From the NCBI GenBank assembly GCA_002420185.1, contig DIHO01000015.1, forward strand, positions 53,810 through 117,809: DNA of 64,000 bases, written 5' to 3'. The translations under genes were made by a program, and so were the position numbers. A model generated the notes under the pieces. It did no database searches. It was not told where the DNA came from and saw nothing but the letters and a program-made list of their open reading frames with translations. Of this stretch, positions 45,618 through 54,850 are shown piece after piece; within the stretch, counting starts at the first letter, position 1; every line of letters begins with the position of its first letter. The stretch is from Opitutales bacterium UBA5694 (GTDB lineage Bacteria; Verrucomicrobiota; Verrucomicrobiia; Opitutales; Opitutaceae).

Positions 45618-47018
45618 TTACCCGACAATATCTAAAGGCTTCGTATGCTTCCACTCTCCTCGCGTAAAATCGGGAAACACTTGTGGGGCCCCATCTTCCA
45701 CAACCGATTTTTCGCTCAGCGGTGAAACCGCACTCCAAAACGCACCTTCATATATATTCTGATCCAGCGGCTGCCCAAGACGCAAGCACTCAATCATACG
45801 GTATCGCATGATAAAGTCCATTCCCCCATGGCCACCCATCTTCTTAGCAAGTTCTCCGAGACGCTTGTATAAAGGATGCTCGTATTTAGCAAAAATCGTT
45901 TCCAAGTACTCCCCCTCCGCCCACTTGTGGTGGTTGTCGGTCACCCCTTCTACTCCACCTTCTAAAGCCACTCGAGTGGGGAACCCCGCTAGGGTCCCCT
46001 TGGTCCCTTGTATCAAATTGTGACGAGAGTAGGGACGAGGACTAGTTTCGTCCCATTGAACCATTACGGTTCGTCCCAAATTCGTTTTGATGATCGACGT
46101 ATTGAGGTCACCCCCTTTGAAATCAATATTATTCCACTTATGATCGTCCGGAAAGCTCTTTTTCGCGTACAGATTGCGGCCTCGTCCAGGGGTTGAATAC
46201 GAAACCAGTCTTCCAAAGTTGTCATCTCCACGAGCCAGATTCATGTATTGTGCCACTGGGCCAAGGCCATGAGTAGGATACAAGTTCCCATCACGGTTTG
46301 CGTAATGGTAGGTTCTCCAAGAGCCGGTACCGCGCCTACTCTTCATTTGGCGACGCAGCGAGTGAATGTATGAGGCTTCGGCGTGCAGCAATTCGCCAAT
46401 CACCCCTTGGCGGCACATATTAAGATAGATCAACTCTTCGCGCCCGTAGTTGACATTCTCCATCATCATACAGTGCTTGCCGGTTGATTCCGATGTATCC
46501 ACGACATCCCACATTTCCTTATTGGTCAACGCCAAGGGAACTTCGACAAACGCGTGCACTCCTGACTTCATGGCCTCAATTGCCATCGGAGCGTGCAACT
46601 TCCATGGAGTAGCGATGACTACCATGTCAGGCTTTAGCTCGCGAAGCATTTGCTTCCAGCTATCACCATTTTCGTAGTACAATTTAATGTTTTGATGCCG
46701 CTCTCCCTTGCCCGCCGCAACGCTCTTGCCTTGGGCTTTTTTCGCTAGATCTTCGTACAGGTCACTGATTCCAACCACTTCAGTGCCTTCGATTTCCGCG
46801 ATCTGCCTGTTGTGCCCGCTCCCTCGAGCTCCAACACCGATAAAGGCGCAACGCACAGTATCGAGTTTAGGAGCGACAAAGTCGCCCATATACTTGGCGC
46901 CAGCTCTCCGCGAAGGCATTTCACTCTTCTTCGCTACCGCACAACCGGCCACGATTCCGGTCGCCGAAGCCCCTACAATTTTTACGAATTTGCGGCGCGA
47001 ACTTTCTTCACTTTTCAT
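45618..47018 (-). CDS. GH109-like glycosidase (Gfo/Idh/MocA fold, TAT signal)
   Basis: 466 aa. Twin-arginine leader SSRRKFVKIVG, then a Cys after a small hydrophobic run (VAGCAVAKK), suggesting an exported lipoprotein. NAD(H)-binding GVGARGSGHNRQIAE. GH109 hallmarks: EVPLALTNKEMWDVV, GNLYPTHGLGPVAQYMN (Tyr and His of the family active site), GHGGMDFIMRYRMIECLR and VFPDFTRGEWK. Characterised GH109 enzymes are alpha-N-acetylgalactosaminidases using bound NAD+ transiently; I infer release of N-acetylhexosamine here. It follows the symporter gene by 39 bases. Confidence 0.88.
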   Translation of the reverse strand: MKSEESSRRKFVKIVGASATGIVAGCAVAKKSEMPSRRAGAKYMGDFVAPKLDTVRCAFIGVGARGSGHNRQIAEIEGTEVVGISDLYEDLAKKAQGKSVAAGKGERHQNIKLYYENGDSWKQMLRELKPDMVVIATPWKLHAPMAIEAMKSGVHAFVEVPLALTNKEMWDVVDTSESTGKHCMMMENVNYGREELIYLNMCRQGVIGELLHAEASYIHSLRRQMKSRRGTGSWRTYHYANRDGNLYPTHGLGPVAQYMNLARGDDNFGRLVSYSTPGRGRNLYAKKSFPDDHKWNNIDFKGGDLNTSIIKTNLGRTVMVQWDETSPRPYSRHNLIQGTKGTLAGFPTRVALEGGVEGVTDNHHKWAEGEYLETIFAKYEHPLYKRLGELAKKMGGHGGMDFIMRYRMIECLRLGQPLDQNIYEGAFWSAVSPLSEKSVVEDGAPQVFPDFTRGEWKHTKPLDIVG

Positions 47019-47057
47019 TTTAGCTGAAGGCTTTTTGTTTTATTCTGTATCCACATG

Positions 47058-48863
47058 TCATTTGTCAATCATGCTTCTTAATCCGCCGCCCACATTTTTT
47101 GAGGTGATTAGTTTCACCGCCAAACCGATCGCTATCACTAGGAAAGTTAGGCCTATTCCATATTCCCCATAAATCAGTTTTCCGATTCCAAAAAGAAAAC
47201 CGTATACGGAAACGATGCCCATAAGGGACTGGGTAATTTGCGGCCACAGGGCCTCCGGTCTGGGGAGGAAAGTCTTGGATTGTTCACGCACAGGATTCCA
47301 ACCGTTGCCTCCAGGGCTGACCCGCTTGTAGAACATGAGCAAATTCTTCATGTCGCTCGGAGGCGTAAGGAGAGTCACCGTTACCCAAATGAATGTTGTC
47401 ATTCCAATACCACTGATGAGCTCTACCCACCAAGCCCATCCAGGCTCTACCACCTTGAATATAACCGCGATAGTGAAGGAAGTAATCATCGCCGCCAGCT
47501 CGCTGAAGGCATTGATTCGCCACCAGAACCAGCGAAGGATGAAAAGAAGTCCCGTACCCGCACCGACTTGAAGCAAAATTTGAAACGTATCAAGAGCGCT
47601 CTTCAAATTAAGGGCCAGCCAGCCAGCAAACACCATTAGCACCACGGTTGATATCCGGCCGACCAATACCAGTTCCTTACCACTCGCTTTCGGCTTAACG
47701 AAACGCTTGTAAAAATCGTGCGCTACGTACGAGGAGCCCCAATTCAGATGCGTCGAAATCGTCGACATGTAAGCGGCTACCAGCGATGCAAGCACGAGAC
47801 CCATCCAACCACTTGGTAGAAAGGTCAGCATCGCTGGATAGGCAAGATCGTGACCTAAAACGCTTGGATCTACTTCGGGAAACGCCACCTGGATGCTCTC
47901 TAGAGTCGGGAATACGACCAACGACGCAAGTGCTACTATGATCCAAGGCCAAGGACGCAGCCCATAGTGAGCGAAATTGAAAAAGAGAACCGCCCCCGTT
48001 GCCTGTCGCTCATTTTTCGCCGCCAGCATACGCTGAGCGATATAACCGCCACCGCCTGGCTCCGCACCCGGATACCAGACACTCCACCACTGGACGACTA
48101 ACGGGATCACCAGCAATGTCATCCAGAGGTTTAGGTTCTCATCTGTCAACGCCCCCGTGGCGTCACGCTCCACCGTCGGAAAAAATCCAATCTTGTCCGC
48201 GACGTTTGGGTGCTCCAGTAAGGCTCCCAACGACCCAATATCCGCATGATCAATAGCGAAAAAAGCAGCCCCCAAAGAGCCTATCATGGCCACAATAAAC
48301 AACAGGAAGTCAGTGAAAACAACTCCCCTAAATCCTCCCAATGTTGAGAATACCAACGTAACCGCCGATGCCCAAAAGATACATTGCAGAGGACTGAATC
48401 CTAGCATGACACCACCAATCTTGATCGCTGCAAGAGAGACCGAAGCCATGATCATGATATTGAAAAAGACCCCGAGATAGAGAGCTCTGAAGCCACGCAA
48501 AAACGCTGCGCCCTTTCCAGTGTATCGAACTTCATAAAACTGGATGTCCGTCAATACGTCCATACGCCTCCACAGTTTGGCGTAAAGAAATACCGTCACC
48601 ATACCGGTGACCAGAAAAGCCCACCAAACCCAGTTCCCCGCCACTCCGTTTTGCCGCACAATATCCGTGACGAGATTCGGAGTATCCGTTGAAAAGGTTG
48701 TCGCTACCATCGATACTCCCAGTAGCCACCAGGGCATCTCTCTTCCCCCAAGGAAAAAGTTCCAGGCATTTTTACCAGCTACCTTTCCGACAACGAACCC
48801 GATCAATATAACTGCGATAAAGTAGACACCAATTATAATCCAATCGAGATTTGTGAGTTGCAT
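47058..48863 (-). CDS. Sodium/solute symporter (SSS family), putative amino-sugar transporter
   Basis: 601 aa with about 14 hydrophobic segments, starting NLDWIIIGVYFIAVILIGF. SSS motifs: NFFLGGREMPWWLLGVSMVATTFSTDTPN near residue 35-65 and GGFRGVVFTDFLLF near 180. SLVAAYMSTISTHLNWGSSYVAHDFYKRF around 365 carries the second Na+ site serine/threonine pair. Its position between the sugar isomerase and the GH109-like glycosidase suggests it imports the sugar released outside. Confidence 0.9.
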   Translation of the reverse strand: MQLTNLDWIIIGVYFIAVILIGFVVGKVAGKNAWNFFLGGREMPWWLLGVSMVATTFSTDTPNLVTDIVRQNGVAGNWVWWAFLVTGMVTVFLYAKLWRRMDVLTDIQFYEVRYTGKGAAFLRGFRALYLGVFFNIMIMASVSLAAIKIGGVMLGFSPLQCIFWASAVTLVFSTLGGFRGVVFTDFLLFIVAMIGSLGAAFFAIDHADIGSLGALLEHPNVADKIGFFPTVERDATGALTDENLNLWMTLLVIPLVVQWWSVWYPGAEPGGGGYIAQRMLAAKNERQATGAVLFFNFAHYGLRPWPWIIVALASLVVFPTLESIQVAFPEVDPSVLGHDLAYPAMLTFLPSGWMGLVLASLVAAYMSTISTHLNWGSSYVAHDFYKRFVKPKASGKELVLVGRISTVVLMVFAGWLALNLKSALDTFQILLQVGAGTGLLFILRWFWWRINAFSELAAMITSFTIAVIFKVVEPGWAWWVELISGIGMTTFIWVTVTLLTPPSDMKNLLMFYKRVSPGGNGWNPVREQSKTFLPRPEALWPQITQSLMGIVSVYGFLFGIGKLIYGEYGIGLTFLVIAIGLAVKLITSKNVGGGLRSMIDK

Positions 48864-48888
48864 AGTGGGGAGGGGCTTTATCGGAAGG

Positions 48889-49740
48889 TCAAGCGAGGCC
48901 GAATATACTGTCCATAGCCCGAGAGGTATTGTCGATCAAAGTCTCAGGAGCGTACTTATAAAAGGGAACAGGAGGTATCATTTCCGCCGCCACCCAGCCG
49001 GAATAACCGATCGATCCAAGTGAGTGGACCACCGCTGGCCAATTGACGTCCCCTGACAGTAGATCTACAAATCCGTCCACCGATCCCACTGCTCTTCGAT
49101 AGTCTTTTACGTGAACCCGACGAATCCGATCCTTCAGAATCTGGATCCAGTGCTCGGGATAGCCCGTGGCTAGTACGTTCCCCACATCAAAATAGCTCCC
49201 GACATGCCCATCATCAAACTGATCAATGAATCGAGCCATTTCCATAGGGCTCAACAAAAATTTATTCCACACGTTTTCAATACCGATATCTACTCCCAAC
49301 TCTTTCGCTAAAGGAAGCGCGCTCGAAATGAATTCAGTCGCTCGATCCCAAACTTTATCATAGGATAACTCCTCGCAGCCCGGAATAAAGTCGGCTCCAA
49401 CGGAGCCCGGAACAACGAGGACCGCGCCGATCCCCAATTGGGATGCCACACGAATTTGCTTTTCCAATACTACTCTAGCTTGAGCCCGCGATTCGGCATT
49501 CTCGCTAGCAGGATTGAATTCCCAGTACATCCCCGTAGCTAAGCCGCTTAGGGAAAGCCCAGAATCAGCTGCCAGTGATCTGATCGCGGCGATCGCGTCC
49601 TCATCACTATCCAATGTAATGGGCCCATCCCCACTGACATCGAGCTCGATACCTTCAAATCCCGCATCCTTGGCGAGCTTCATCTTATCCTTTAAAGACC
49701 AGTCCCCATAAAAGGACCAAATACTGATAGATTTTTTCAT
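48889..49740 (-). CDS. Sugar-phosphate isomerase/epimerase (AP-endonuclease-2-like TIM barrel)
   Basis: 283 aa from ATG 49740 (MKKSISIWSFYGDWSLKDKM); an ORF from 49782 would add 14 unlikely residues. TIM-barrel xylose-isomerase-like family, with DAGFEGIELDVSGDG, the metal Glu in IGIENVWNKFLLSP, SYFDVGNVL, RVHVKDYRRA, and a C-terminal Glu (VAAEMIPPVPFYKY). It interconverts a keto- and aldo- or epimeric sugar; exact substrate unknown. It sits between the Gfo/Idh/MocA dehydrogenase and the symporter in the catabolic cluster. Confidence 0.85.
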   Translation of the reverse strand: MKKSISIWSFYGDWSLKDKMKLAKDAGFEGIELDVSGDGPITLDSDEDAIAAIRSLAADSGLSLSGLATGMYWEFNPASENAESRAQARVVLEKQIRVASQLGIGAVLVVPGSVGADFIPGCEELSYDKVWDRATEFISSALPLAKELGVDIGIENVWNKFLLSPMEMARFIDQFDDGHVGSYFDVGNVLATGYPEHWIQILKDRIRRVHVKDYRRAVGSVDGFVDLLSGDVNWPAVVHSLGSIGYSGWVAAEMIPPVPFYKYAPETLIDNTSRAMDSIFGLA

Positions 49741-49801
49741 GAGATTTTTTGTATTCTGATATAGGGCTGGCGCTGGCACCATGCTCTACGAATTCAGATG
49801 A

Positions 49802-50830
49802 TTACTCTTTTCCTTCCCCAAATTCAATCTCCTTGAGCGTTAGGGCCAACGATTCACGAGCATCCTCCAAAGTCGCAATAGCCGGAGGAATTCCTTCACT
49901 GAGGCAATTCACAAAATACTTCAACTCGTTCAGGTAGCCCCCCAAGTCCGAGATATTGCCCTCGCCACTTTGGGATTCGCCCGCATCCGGTTGAACGACA
50001 TCCAATGGGGTGGGAGCTTCCTCGCCTTGGCATATTGTCAGACCTTTCCCGTTAGCTGAATCGAAATCGAGAACGGCATTCTCGTAGACCGCATGAAACG
50101 CCATCTGGAACCCCCAATTCTTCGGATAGTTCCAACCGCCTTCCGAACACACAGTCAACGAATCATACTCCATCAAACTGAACACGTGAACCGGACCACT
50201 AAAGTCACGCGTCACGCTGCTCTTGACAGAATGCGGCTGTCCCAACAAAGCCAGTACGAAATCTGTATCGTGAATATGCAAATCCAATGCCGCACCTCCG
50301 GATTTAGATTCGTCGTTCAGCCAGTTCTCTATTCCGTAATCTGGCCGACCGGCCCGCCTGGCAAGACTCAGGCTCAACAACTTCCCTCCGTCACCGCATT
50401 TATGATACTTCATAAAGCGCATGTACTCTGGCCAGAAGCGAAGGCAATGTCCGACCTGGGCAAATGTCCCATTCGCCTTCGCTGCACTTATAATCGCATC
50501 TGCTTCTTCCACCGACAAAGCGAGTGGCTTTTCACAAAAAAGAGCCTTTCCCGCTTCGACTGCCTCGATCGCGTATTTCTTATGCAAAAACGTTGGCATG
50601 CACACATCGACGAAATCGCAATCGACCACCGCCAAGGCCTCGCTCAATTCTGCGAATACCGGAGCATGACAACCCAGTTTATCCAATTTCTCCTTTGACG
50701 CCTCAATCCGGTCGTCGACCGCTGCAACAAGCTTTACGTTCGGCAAGCTTTTGTAGATTTGGGCGTGCATACCGCCCATAAAACCGCATCCGACTAGGAT
50801 GCCCTTTAAATTGTCTCTTTCGTTACTCAT
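49802..50830 (-). CDS. Gfo/Idh/MocA-family NAD(P)-dependent sugar oxidoreductase
   Basis: 342 aa, cytoplasmic (no leader, unlike the GH109-like neighbour). Rossmann motif GILVGCGFMGGMHAQIYKS, then VDVCMPTFLHKKYAIEAVEAGKALFCEKPLAL (EKP motif with the catalytic-site Lys), and GGAALDLHIHDTDFVLALLG near residue 180, holding the usual His/Asp. It oxidises or reduces a sugar hydroxyl or inositol. Its start shares base 50830 with the stop of the upstream PIG-L gene, so the two are translationally coupled. Confidence 0.88.
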   Translation of the reverse strand: MSNERDNLKGILVGCGFMGGMHAQIYKSLPNVKLVAAVDDRIEASKEKLDKLGCHAPVFAELSEALAVVDCDFVDVCMPTFLHKKYAIEAVEAGKALFCEKPLALSVEEADAIISAAKANGTFAQVGHCLRFWPEYMRFMKYHKCGDGGKLLSLSLARRAGRPDYGIENWLNDESKSGGAALDLHIHDTDFVLALLGQPHSVKSSVTRDFSGPVHVFSLMEYDSLTVCSEGGWNYPKNWGFQMAFHAVYENAVLDFDSANGKGLTICQGEEAPTPLDVVQPDAGESQSGEGNISDLGGYLNELKYFVNCLSEGIPPAIATLEDARESLALTLKEIEFGEGKE

Positions 50831-51681
50831 TAGGAATATTTCCGAACCCGATCTTTTACATCTTGTGACAACCGACCGATTTTTTCTAGGATGAAGGCTT
50901 CAATGGAAAGGTCCGGATTCACCACGAGCGGTTTCAAATCGATTCCCCAAGCTACCGATTGATAGATGTCCGATCCATGCGAATCAAACATGGTAGCGTT
51001 GGCTCGCCTTCGACCTTCAACCGCCAAATCATACCGTTTTCCTCCCGCGATCTGGGATTCGAAAACCGCATACAGTTTAGCTGACAAATTTGGATGTGCA
51101 TCGCAAACCATCGCAACCTTCTCCGAATCATCCAGCCAATCCAGACTTCTCCAAACTTCGCAGCCAATCACTCGTTCAGGAACGTGAGTTGCAGCCGTCT
51201 GGCGCAAGGCTTCAATGCTGCATCTTAAAACCGCAATGTGGCTATCATGCTTGTCAGCCGGTTGATGTAGATAAACTACATCCGGTCGGGATTTCTCCAA
51301 TACATTTAGGATATCTTCTATCACTTGAGGTCGCCCCTCCCCCTTTAAAAGCGAACTGGGATAATCCAGTTGAAACTGAGCGGAATAATGGCCGATTTCA
51401 GCCGCCGTTCGTTGTTCCTCTCTTCGGATTTCACGGATCTCTTCGTCGCTAAGGTTAGCGAACGGCCCTGTCCGAGAGCTTCCGCGTCCATCTGTAACCG
51501 TTATTCCTGAAAACCAGCGATCATCGCAGTAATAGCACGCCGCAATGCCTTCATAAGCCATAAACTCTAGATCATCTTGATGGGCGCCGATGCCCAAATG
51601 AGTCGTTCTCATCAAGGCCTCATCCGCAGACCGTCCATCCCTGAGCCAAATATCTGCATCCTTGTTATGAAAGAACGACAC
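50830..51681 (-). CDS. PIG-L-family N-acetylglucosaminyl deacetylase, intact zinc site
   Basis: 283 aa. LmbE/PIG-L fold with the zinc motif GAHQDDLE (His34, Asp36 or Asp37) and the second ligand region LHQPADKHDSHIAV (His145, Asp146, His148). These proteins remove an acetyl group from N-acetylglucosamine-containing molecules. In this cluster the natural substrate would be a free or short N-acetylhexosamine entering the cell, preparing it for the NagB-like enzyme encoded 18 bases upstream. That role is inferred from context. Confidence 0.87.
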   Translation of the reverse strand: MSFFHNKDADIWLRDGRSADEALMRTTHLGIGAHQDDLEFMAYEGIAACYYCDDRWFSGITVTDGRGSSRTGPFANLSDEEIREIRREEQRTAAEIGHYSAQFQLDYPSSLLKGEGRPQVIEDILNVLEKSRPDVVYLHQPADKHDSHIAVLRCSIEALRQTAATHVPERVIGCEVWRSLDWLDDSEKVAMVCDAHPNLSAKLYAVFESQIAGGKRYDLAVEGRRRANATMFDSHGSDIYQSVAWGIDLKPLVVNPDLSIEAFILEKIGRLSQDVKDRVRKYS

Positions 51682-51699
51682 CTAAAAATCCTCCTCTAT

Positions 51700-53631
51700 T
51701 TAAGTCTCCAACAAGGTGTCCAACTCGATTCCCTTAAAGGACTCAATCGCTTCGTATTCCGCCATTCCAACCGCATCATAGGCCTCCGCCGTTGACCGGT
51801 TTATCTCATCGGTCTCTAGCCAGATTTCACGGTGCGAGGCCGCTCTAAAGGGGTACTGGCTTCTCTGAGACCGGTATTGAAAACTCGCCTCAATCTTCGA
51901 CTCCAATTCTCCCGGACTTAGCGGAACCGCCATATCGATCTCGCACAAAGGCCATTCCTGCCCCACCCCGCGATAGCTCCAAACACGGCAATCTTTGATC
52001 CAGTCCTTCCGTTTGACTCGCATCATTGCCTGACAAAACAAGCGATAGCACACTCCCGCTATCGATCCCGGATCCGCTAAACCTCCACTGATATAAATCT
52101 GATGTGGTTTTTCCTTTTCCAGCAATTTCACTAAAATGTCCACGTCTTCCTCGTCCGTAGAAAAATTGCGGTAGCGTCCCTTCTCGTAAAAGGGCAGGTC
52201 GAGAAAGATTTGCGAACTTGTATCAATTTTTAAAATTCGGGCCGCGTCTCGGGCTTCGTTTCTTCGCACAAACCCCTTGATCCGCCGCGTAGATTCCGAA
52301 TCCGCCTCCGATTCTTTCTTATCCTCTATACTGTTAAGAATAACCTCTGCAAACTGACCCAGGCTTGGGCCATCCCCCTGACTAAAAAACATCTCCTTTT
52401 CCAGCTCCGTCATGAGAGCCAGCGTTTGCTTGGCCAAATTGTCCGGAACCGCCAAATTGCCTGAGGTCATGTACCCCAAAGTGACATGCGAACCTTGGTC
52501 TTTCAGCCGGTGGACAGTGCCACCCATACAGAGAATGTCCTCATAGGGCTCTGGGCTTAGCACAAGCACACGTTTGGGGAACGGTTTTGCTCGCTCGGGG
52601 CGATGACTGTCATCCGCATCCGGCTTCCCACCGGGCCAACCAGTAATCGTATGTTGCGTCTGATTAAAAACGATGATGTTGAGATCATACGCCGGACCGG
52701 AATGAATCAGAAGATCCCCGAGCCCGTTTTCATTGTAGTCGGACTCTTGCAGCTTCAGAACAGGCTTCTTAACGGTATTAGATAGCCATAGCACTGCTTT
52801 GCGGATAGTGTGAGGTTCCCATTTGGCGGTTCCAACCAGCCAGGGCAGCTTTATGCGAATGAGTTCTTCTGCTGCTGTGCCATCAACGAAAAACCGAACA
52901 TCCGGGTGACTTTGCAAAAGACTCGCTGGCAAATTTTCGTTGGGTTTTCCCTCAACCGCAGCCTGTACCACCGACGCCTTTGACTGCCCCCAAGCCATCA
53001 ATACCAGTTTCCGCGCTTTTAAGATTGTCCCAACTCCCATGGTAATAGCGTACAGCGGAACATTCGCCTCTCCGAGAAAATCTCTCGCTGCGTCCAATCG
53101 AGTCAGCGAATCCAAGGTAACCAATCGCGTTATTGAATCACGGGTTGAACCAGGTTCATTAAAACCAATATGTCCCGTCCGCCCGATTCCCAAAATCTGG
53201 TAGTCGAGTCCGCCCGCGTCTTCAATCGCCTTCTCATAGGATTCGCAAAACTTGTATACTTCTGAACGGGACAAGGTACCAGAGGGTACGTGCACGTTGT
53301 CCTTTGGAATGTCGACATGCTTGAACAAACGCTCCCACATGAACAGATTGTAGCTTTCGGGATGATCGTCGGACAGACCGAAATACTCATCGAGGTTGAA
53401 TGTGATGACATTGCGAAAACTCAGCCCCTCTTCTTTATGTAGTCTCACCAGTTCACGGTAAACGGGCAGCGGAGTTGATCCCGTCGCTAAACCCAGTACC
53501 ACATTGCGTCGAGCTTTCGCTCTCTCCTGTATCAGTGCTGCTATCTCACCCGCCACGGTCGAGGCGGCCTCTTCGGAATCTCGGCAAATATGCGTGGGGA
53601 TCCGCTCAAATTGTTCTTCTTCTCGAACCAT
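51700..53631 (-). CDS. Glucosamine-6-phosphate deaminase fused to a PIG-L-like domain
   Basis: 643 aa. Residues 1-265 form a NagB-type deaminase (GlcN-6-P to fructose-6-P plus ammonia): LGLATGSTPLPVYRELV, FNLDEYFGL (Asp81), GIGRTGHIGFNEPGS (His154, Glu159). The base corresponding to E. coli Asp141 is Thr152, which I believe is usual in this long subfamily. Residues 350-600 are PIG-L-like, but the zinc motif is replaced by SPEPYEDIL (no HPDD) and the second site reads ADPGSIAGV without His, so this half looks catalytically dead. First gene of the catabolic cluster. Confidence 0.88.
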   Translation of the reverse strand: MVREEEQFERIPTHICRDSEEAASTVAGEIAALIQERAKARRNVVLGLATGSTPLPVYRELVRLHKEEGLSFRNVITFNLDEYFGLSDDHPESYNLFMWERLFKHVDIPKDNVHVPSGTLSRSEVYKFCESYEKAIEDAGGLDYQILGIGRTGHIGFNEPGSTRDSITRLVTLDSLTRLDAARDFLGEANVPLYAITMGVGTILKARKLVLMAWGQSKASVVQAAVEGKPNENLPASLLQSHPDVRFFVDGTAAEELIRIKLPWLVGTAKWEPHTIRKAVLWLSNTVKKPVLKLQESDYNENGLGDLLIHSGPAYDLNIIVFNQTQHTITGWPGGKPDADDSHRPERAKPFPKRVLVLSPEPYEDILCMGGTVHRLKDQGSHVTLGYMTSGNLAVPDNLAKQTLALMTELEKEMFFSQGDGPSLGQFAEVILNSIEDKKESEADSESTRRIKGFVRRNEARDAARILKIDTSSQIFLDLPFYEKGRYRNFSTDEEDVDILVKLLEKEKPHQIYISGGLADPGSIAGVCYRLFCQAMMRVKRKDWIKDCRVWSYRGVGQEWPLCEIDMAVPLSPGELESKIEASFQYRSQRSQYPFRAASHREIWLETDEINRSTAEAYDAVGMAEYEAIESFKGIELDTLLET

Positions 53632-53709
53632 ATTTCAAATTACCCAGTTACAATATCATTGTTCAGATAGCAAAAACTTTCCATTATTTGCTCAATACTT
53701 TGCAGTTTT

Positions 53710-54754
53710 GTCAGGATGTGTCTCTCTCTGATACTGCACCTTCGAGCTGGGGACCCCAGACGACTATTTTGATGGTCGGTCTTCGGCGGACATTTGCATC
53801 CCAAGCAATATCATCCTATTTTCCCGAAGCCCGTCACAAGAACTGCAACGACGGAGCTTCGAAGCCTATCCCATCATCGATTTATCCTCATCTTTAACCT
53901 AATGACTGAGGGAAGCGTTACGGTTGATGGGATTCCATGGCGAATCAGCCCCCGACCAAGGGTTTCTAATTTTCCCCTACCAGTTCCACTACTATTCCGA
54001 TATCTTCGATTCGAATATCGTATGGCTTATCCTCACGTTTGAATTGCAGAACCCCGTGGTGATGGAGTCGTTTCGTAACCAGCTCATCAACCTATATTCA
54101 GACGCGATCGAACAGCTAACTCTGATCCTTCAAGATTACCGCGAATCGAACACCCCGCGGACTAATAGCCGTTTGATAATCAAATCAGCTTCCCTCATCA
54201 ATTACCTAAGAGAGTACCCCCAAGGCGGGCCCAAAGTCACGATTTCCCAGCAATCAGCCACAAGAGATACATGGACCGAATTGATAAACTCGATACATGA
54301 GTTCCTCACCAGGAACTCCGGTACGTTGCAAAGCGTTTCGAACATCGCTTAGGCCTCGCATATGTCCGAAAATAACCTCCGGGCACACTTTCGACAGCAC
54401 TTCAATATAAGCCTGGGTGCATACTTGAAAAACTACCGTTCCCATCAAGCCATTCTCTATCTGCAAAACCCGAATCTCAGTCTTACCGAGATCGCCTTCG
54501 AACTCGGTTTCACTACCTTATCCGCGTTCTCCCGAATATTTCAGCAATTCCATCAGCGAATCCCCACGCATCTACAGCAAGCGATTCGCTCAGCCAAGGC
54601 AGTGAGGTATTTTGAAGAGTTTATGACAAGGTTTGGCTTCTTTATTTGGCACTGCTGGTTTTTAAGGATCGAACTGCTTATCCGTTCGACTGAGCTAACG
54701 GCCGAAGCCTTAAGCAGCCAGCAAAGTGCTGTGAGAGAGATTCTAGCTTACTAA
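53710..54754 (+). pseudogene. AraC-family regulator, frameshifted and with an amber stop
   Basis: Divergent from the catabolic operon. N-terminal sensor pieces appear in successive frames: APSSWGPQTT, then IFNLMTEGSVTVDGIPWR, then DQGFLIFPYQFHYYSD and the linker LRSHEF-type helices. A TAG at 54350-54352 splits the last frame exactly where the first HTH helix begins (SVSNIA, stop, ASHMSENNLRAHFRQHF), most likely a mutated Gln codon. The second HTH (LTEIAFELGFTTLSAFSRIFQQFHQRIP) is intact. Gene position suggests it once controlled the amino-sugar genes. Confidence 0.78.
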
Positions 54755-54850
54755 GGATAGGATTAAATCTACCCTACTCTCCCGGAAGCCGACAGGGCTA
54801 AACTCTCGACGTTAATTCGAAAAGATTTGGAAAATGATCGTCAAACCAAA

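Noticed and set aside
3490..54352. Amber codons interrupt at least three genes (3490, 54350 and the DoxX relic), hinting at UAG recoding
   Set aside because: Many intact genes here end in TAG (proB, the FmdB-like gene, the mannosyltransferase gene, the OGG gene, the last sulfatase), and other relics have TGA/TAA and frameshifts, so ordinary decay explains it.
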